Positions 60,101 through 64,000 of a DNA stretch of 64,000 bases are shown in pieces (the first letter of the stretch is position 1; the number at the start of each line of letters is the position of its first letter). A program made the position numbers and the translations under genes. The notes under the pieces are model-generated. The model worked only from the letters and a program-made list of their open reading frames with translations. It did not search any database and was not told the origin of the DNA. The DNA comes from Acanthopleura granulata (taxonomy: Eukaryota; Mollusca; Polyplacophora; Chitonida; Chitonidae): contig JABBOT010000005.1 of the NCBI GenBank assembly GCA_016165875.1, positions 22,280,520 to 22,344,519 of the forward strand, written 5' to 3'.

Positions 60101-60310
60101 GAATAGGAGCTATAGGTCTCTGGAATATTTCAGCGACTAAAACCGGTATGTTCGAAAAAGTCCAGTTACATTTGTTTAATTCAAATTCTATGAAATTTAT
60201 ATGCACCAGGCCGTTGATTAACACGACTGACCTTTGACCTACTTTTCCAGGTCATTCGTCGGTGTTTAACTAATTAGCTTTCGTGAATATTACATCATAT
60301 TTACGTCTAC
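57179..60310. other. intergenic stretch, no confident gene
   Basis: A moderately CpG-rich patch lies at 57830-58330, with a minus-strand open frame of 124 codons (57733-58107) that I do not recognise. Without splice or family support it is left uncalled. Confidence 0.4.
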
Positions 60311-60315
60311 ACTCG

Positions 60316-60642
60316 TTAGTGATCTGGGAATTTTTTATGATACACCCCAAAACCGAGAGAATTGGGCCAGCTTCATATTTTTGTATGTATGGCATCCAGT
60401 TTAGTCAAATTACTAATGGTGACAGATTCTCTTGCATTAGATATGTTGACAGATTTGCAGTGCTTAGTGATTTGCAGTGCTTAGTGATCCTTAGTGATCT
60501 GGGGATTTTTTATGATACACCCCAAAACCGAGAGAATTGAGCCAGCTTCATATTTTTGTATGTATGGCATCCAGTTTAGTCAAATTACTAATGGTGACAG
60601 ATTCTCTTGCATTAGATATGTTGACAGATTTGCAGTGCTTGT
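60316..60642. repeat. near-identical tandem duplication, about 150 bp in a 175-bp period
   Basis: 'ttagtgatctggg' starts at 60316 and 60491, and the following ~150 bases are the same except for a few changes (gggaatt/ggggatt, attgggcc/attgagcc). A third short partial copy (gatttgcagtgcttagtgat) sits between them. It is a recent duplication. Confidence 0.95.
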
Positions 60643-61129
60643 TAAACAACTTGAGTATGGCGTTAAACAGTAAACAAATGGATGAAAAAATAAACAATTG
60701 TGTTGAGACAGTTTTTCGATTAGAACATTGTATTCGTATTCCTGAATACGCGGTCTTGTAAGAACTGCTTGGATTTAAAACGGGTCGATTATGGTGACAA
60801 TGAACTTGTCGAACCCTTCCCACCTAATACTGCCCTAAGATACATAATCTGTTGTTCTTTCCTGCTGCTGCGATGACACTTTATATGCAAACTGGAAAGC
60901 ATTTTACTCATTCATTGCAAGAGGTCATCATCATTATCATCATTTATTTCACCCAAAGACCAATCAGGGTGGCTTGAGAGGTACGGTTTTAGCAGAACAG
61001 AACCTGGCGGGAAAATTATTGCATATAAAGGATAAATTAAGGTGATTTATAGATTTAATAGATTTATACATGTATTGATAAATAAATAGATGAATGTAGG
61101 AAAAAAATTACAACGCCTATTATTTCTAT

Positions 61130-62480
61130 AAGTTACAGGATGAAAAATTCTGCAGAGGAACCAAAAAACACTGTAAACGTGGAGCAAATACACGCTGTAC
61201 TTAATACATAAAACATTTAGGGTTAGGGAACATGATTCTTGAAAAGCTTAAAACCTTTATCAATAAACATGCCCAAATGTTTCAGTAATTGTTTATCCTT
61301 AGTGTGAAATAATTATTTTAATTGTTTTTTAAGTGTTTTAATTGTGCTTGGTCTAGTGTAACTGTATGTAGGTAGATAGGTTTGCGGAATCGACCTGAGA
61401 CCAGTACGGAAATATAAAAAAAGAAATTCTTCCCCAATGCTATCCGTCTGATAAAATGTGCAGAATCGTGTAAAGATTTTTCGACTTTTTTTCGACCTGC
61501 ATATTTAAGTAATGTTCAAAACCCAAATCGATCTTAAATATTCTGCATAGATTTCCTTTGGAGGAAGCTCTGATTTCAGAATGCCACTTCTGAATAAACT
61601 GGTTTTTTTAAGGTTTGCTCTGCTACATTTATTAAACATACAGCATTATTCACATGTTGACGTTTCCATATACAGGTTAAGCCAGATTTGTATAAAATAT
61701 ATTTTACATAGCATATCCATTTGGGGCTATATAAGTGTCTAATATTAAACATAAATTTATACATGTTAGAGGATAACTTACTTTCTTTCCTGTGTAAAAC
61801 TTTTACTCAGTACGACAACACCTTAACACTAACGTCAATCTAAAGTGGATATTCTCCCAATTCACCATACACCGCAAAAATTGGTGTTTTAGTTTTTACA
61901 CCTAACATGGTTTTACAATATTTCACATGGAATCGTTCTGTTATATCTAAATTTTAGATTTCCCAGATTTCACAGTCATACAGTAAAATAGGTTGTAGCA
62001 TTTGCTTAAATGATTTTAGCTGTATATCTACTGGCAAAGTCAATTTATCGATTTTCCTTAAGAGAAGTCTTTTGGCTGTAGTATATTTTCCAGTATATTT
62101 CCTTAATAACCATATTCATCTGCAATCTTAATTTCATTTCCATTAAAATGAAAAATCGGGACATTTCTTGGATGACGTTCACGAAATAATTCAAGCTTTG
62201 TCTTTGTCTTTTGTATTTACCCTCAGTTTCCACAGATCGCCGTAAGCCTCAAATGCCAACTAAGCATCCTTCATATTCTCATCTGTTTCCGCCATAACAG
62301 TTGTATCATCAGCATAGAGTAATAATAAAATGCGTACAAAGATGTCAAGGCTGACTTCAATTTCATCAGTTGAAAACTTATTCCAAAGACATTGTTTCTA
62401 ATCAGAAACCTTGCAGAAGAGGGAGAAGGTTATCACCTTGTCTTACTCCTACTCCAAGGAACATAGTTAGTTACAGTATT
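61130..62480 (-). mobile_element. second decayed non-LTR retrotransposon (RT and 3' domain)
   Basis: The minus strand shows GVGVRQGDNLLP (about 62421-62457), then TDEIEVSLDIFVRILLLLYADDTTVMAET with the YADD catalytic box at 62299-62319, and LAFEAYGDLWKLRVN after a stop. Farther 3', the WICYVKYILYKSGLTCIW and QKWHSD-like 'VYSEVAF' region (61600-61710) matches the C-terminal domain of this LINE type. Frames are broken at least three times. It is inactive and distinct from the LINE at 19.4-21.9 kb. Confidence 0.82.
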
Positions 62481-62866
62481 TTTGGTAATTCTAACGTAAT
62501 GACGTCTAATAAATTACCATTAGCACCACGGCATTCTTTTTTATTACTTAATTTTATTTAAGCCATGATCCTGTAGAGGATGTATTTAGGTATTGCGATG
62601 AACAGTTAAAATAAAACTCTTAGGTGAATTGACAGGAAATGGGATTTCATCGGTTTCATGTGACCGTTTGCCAACTATCACATTGTCGCCGCTGTAGGCC
62701 TAGGCCTACTCTCTATGCCGTAGTCTTTTATATTGGCCCCATTCTGGTGGAAAATGTGTACAATTAAGGTCGTACCAGTTGGTTTACGAACTTTGTCTTG
62801 GACTTTGTATACGAACTTTGTGTTGATATTAAGTGTGTTCATATTTTATTTTTAATTTTCAGATCA

Positions 62867-63790
62867 ATGAGTGACTACACGAAGCCCGAGTCATCCACCA
62901 AAGGCGGTCGGAAGGACCCGGAGTCCGTCCCGTCTGGTTCCTACTCCACGACTCTAGTCCCCGGCTTCTGCACCGAAAACCGACGATTCGTCGGCCGATT
63001 TGCAGGGAGTTTCCGGGTGGAAAAGATGTGCAACTTGTTGCCGCTGTCGGTGCACTGGCCTGTTTTCTGGGCAATAGCATTTCTCCTAATTTACTTCTTC
63101 TTGATGGACTGTCGATTGTACCAGACGTTGCAACAATGGCCGGGTCCCACCGTGAACGCCACAACTAATCATTACTCACCTTTTCACCCACTCACCATGA
63201 AGTTGCTAATGATGAACCACGGCAACCATTACGTACTCATGCCACTGGCCGAGTACTTCGATCAGTATTCCAAGTTCAGTCAACGCTTTCTGTTCATTAC
63301 GGCCAACATGGTGAGTTTCAGTCACATTGTTGTGTGCATCATCGCTTTCCGAATGTTGTACTCGGACAGCCTGGCCGTGCGCCGCTGGGGCTGCCTTCTG
63401 TTCCAGGTGCGCAACTGGCTGGACGCGTTCGACGGCGTCGTGCACCGGTCGCACGCCGGAACTCAGTACCGACTGAAGTCGTACAGGAACACTTCCGGTT
63501 ACCTTGTCGACGCCATTGCCGATACTTGGAGCGGGTTTATGGAATCTTTGGCCATGTACCTCTTCCTACTGAAGAATCCACCAAGCAACGGCTTAGCGCG
63601 ACTGCACATCTTGCCGTGGACTAAACCACAAGAGAACGGTCGAGGCCGTAAAGATTACTCCAAGTGGGAATTGTTTCGGCCGTGTTTAGTGTATGGACTA
63701 CTTGTGGCGTTTTCGGGAATCTTTTGGGACAGATATATATCACATTACAACTACATCATGGAGTATATACCACAGAATTCTGTGCAAAAG
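62867..63790 (+). CDS. CPES: ceramide phosphoethanolamine synthase-like CDP-alcohol phosphotransferase, first coding exon
   Basis: Predicted product transfers phosphoethanolamine from CDP-ethanolamine to ceramide in the Golgi lumen, as the insect CPES does, making the sphingomyelin analogue of many invertebrates. The acceptor tttaattttcag ends at 62862, the ATG is at 62867 and the donor caaaag|gtgagt is at 63791, giving 308 residues in phase 0; the protein continues downstream. Membrane segments are near residues 62-80, 141-163 and 274-287. The active-site motif is NWLDAFDGVVHR (183-194) followed by GYLVDAIAD (211-219), that is D-x2-D-G ... G-x3-D-x3-D. An N-glycosylation site (NAT) lies at 97-99 in the loop after the first membrane segment. 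The family call is firm; the exact substrate is inferred from similarity to CPES. Confidence 0.87.
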
Positions 63791-64000
63791 GTGAGTCTGT
63801 TTGTGTCTGGGTGGGTGGGTGGACTGATCTGCTTCACTCTCTGGATGATCTGAAAAATTGAAATGGCAGACAGACCCTTTATCCACACACAAATTCTGAA
63901 AAATAAAAGGCATATAATTGTGGTCCCCCCCCCACAGTCTTAAAAATAAGGCGGCGTGTAAGCCCTTTATCCGCACACATTTGGAAAAATAGGATGGCAT
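63791..64000 (+). other. start of CPES intron, with a duplicated segment
   Basis: 'ccctttatccacacacaaat' plus 'gaaaaataaaaggcat' (about 63876-63912) recurs as 'ccctttatccgcacacattt' plus 'gaaaaataggatggcat' at the window end, about 87 bases apart, suggesting a tandem repeat continuing beyond the window. A run of 9 C lies between. Confidence 0.7.

Overview
The window is animal nuclear DNA. Coding sequence is split into short exons with GT-AG introns, most of the length is non-coding, and SINEs, decayed LINEs and minisatellites are abundant. The commonest repeat is a tRNA-headed SINE that ends in a conserved 'gtgaaatattcttgagta' block, an 'acaccaatcaaataaa' block and an (AAAT)n tail. From memory this tail type is common in molluscs and related lophotrochozoans, so a mollusc is the best guess. 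The species cannot be fixed from this sequence alone.

Region 1 (1-16.3 kb, + strand) holds the 3' part of GEMIN5, the snRNA-binding subunit of the SMN complex. Nine exons run from 516 to the stop at 15906 and give about 939 residues: the TPR-like dimerisation module and the C-terminal region. The WD40 half lies upstream of the window. All eight splice junctions agree in phase. The introns are full of minisatellites. The most striking is a 53/65-bp array in the intron before exon 7, which has amplified the 3' splice site and first codons of that exon about 13 extra times.

Region 2 (16.3-38 kb) has no confident gene. It holds SINEs of two families and a 5'-truncated LINE inserted into a 32-bp minisatellite with an 11-bp target-site duplication. 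It also holds a 33/41-bp compound array, a dispersed repeat with a second copy at 35 kb, two orphan exon-like segments (18859-19020 and 27084-27270) and a large imperfect inverted repeat (36705-37470).

Region 3 (38-62.8 kb) starts with a GC-richer segment containing a perfect GTCACGTGAC palindrome, a (CA)n tract and a good splice donor at 38766. It could be the promoter and 5' non-coding exon of the downstream gene, but that is inference. The rest is non-coding, with degenerate minisatellites (41.7-43.1, 49.2-49.5, 50.5-50.9 kb), SINE copies, a second array of the repeat seen at 18 kb, and a second decayed LINE at 61.1-62.5 kb.

Region 4 (62.8-64 kb, + strand) holds the first coding exon (308 residues) of a ceramide phosphoethanolamine synthase-like CDP-alcohol phosphotransferase. 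The gene continues past the window.

GEMIN5 (snRNP assembly) and the sphingolipid synthase have no known functional link; they are simply neighbours on the same strand. I found no operon, CRISPR array, virus or bacterial feature, and nothing I can call a new biological system. The most interesting signal is the splice-acceptor minisatellite in GEMIN5.
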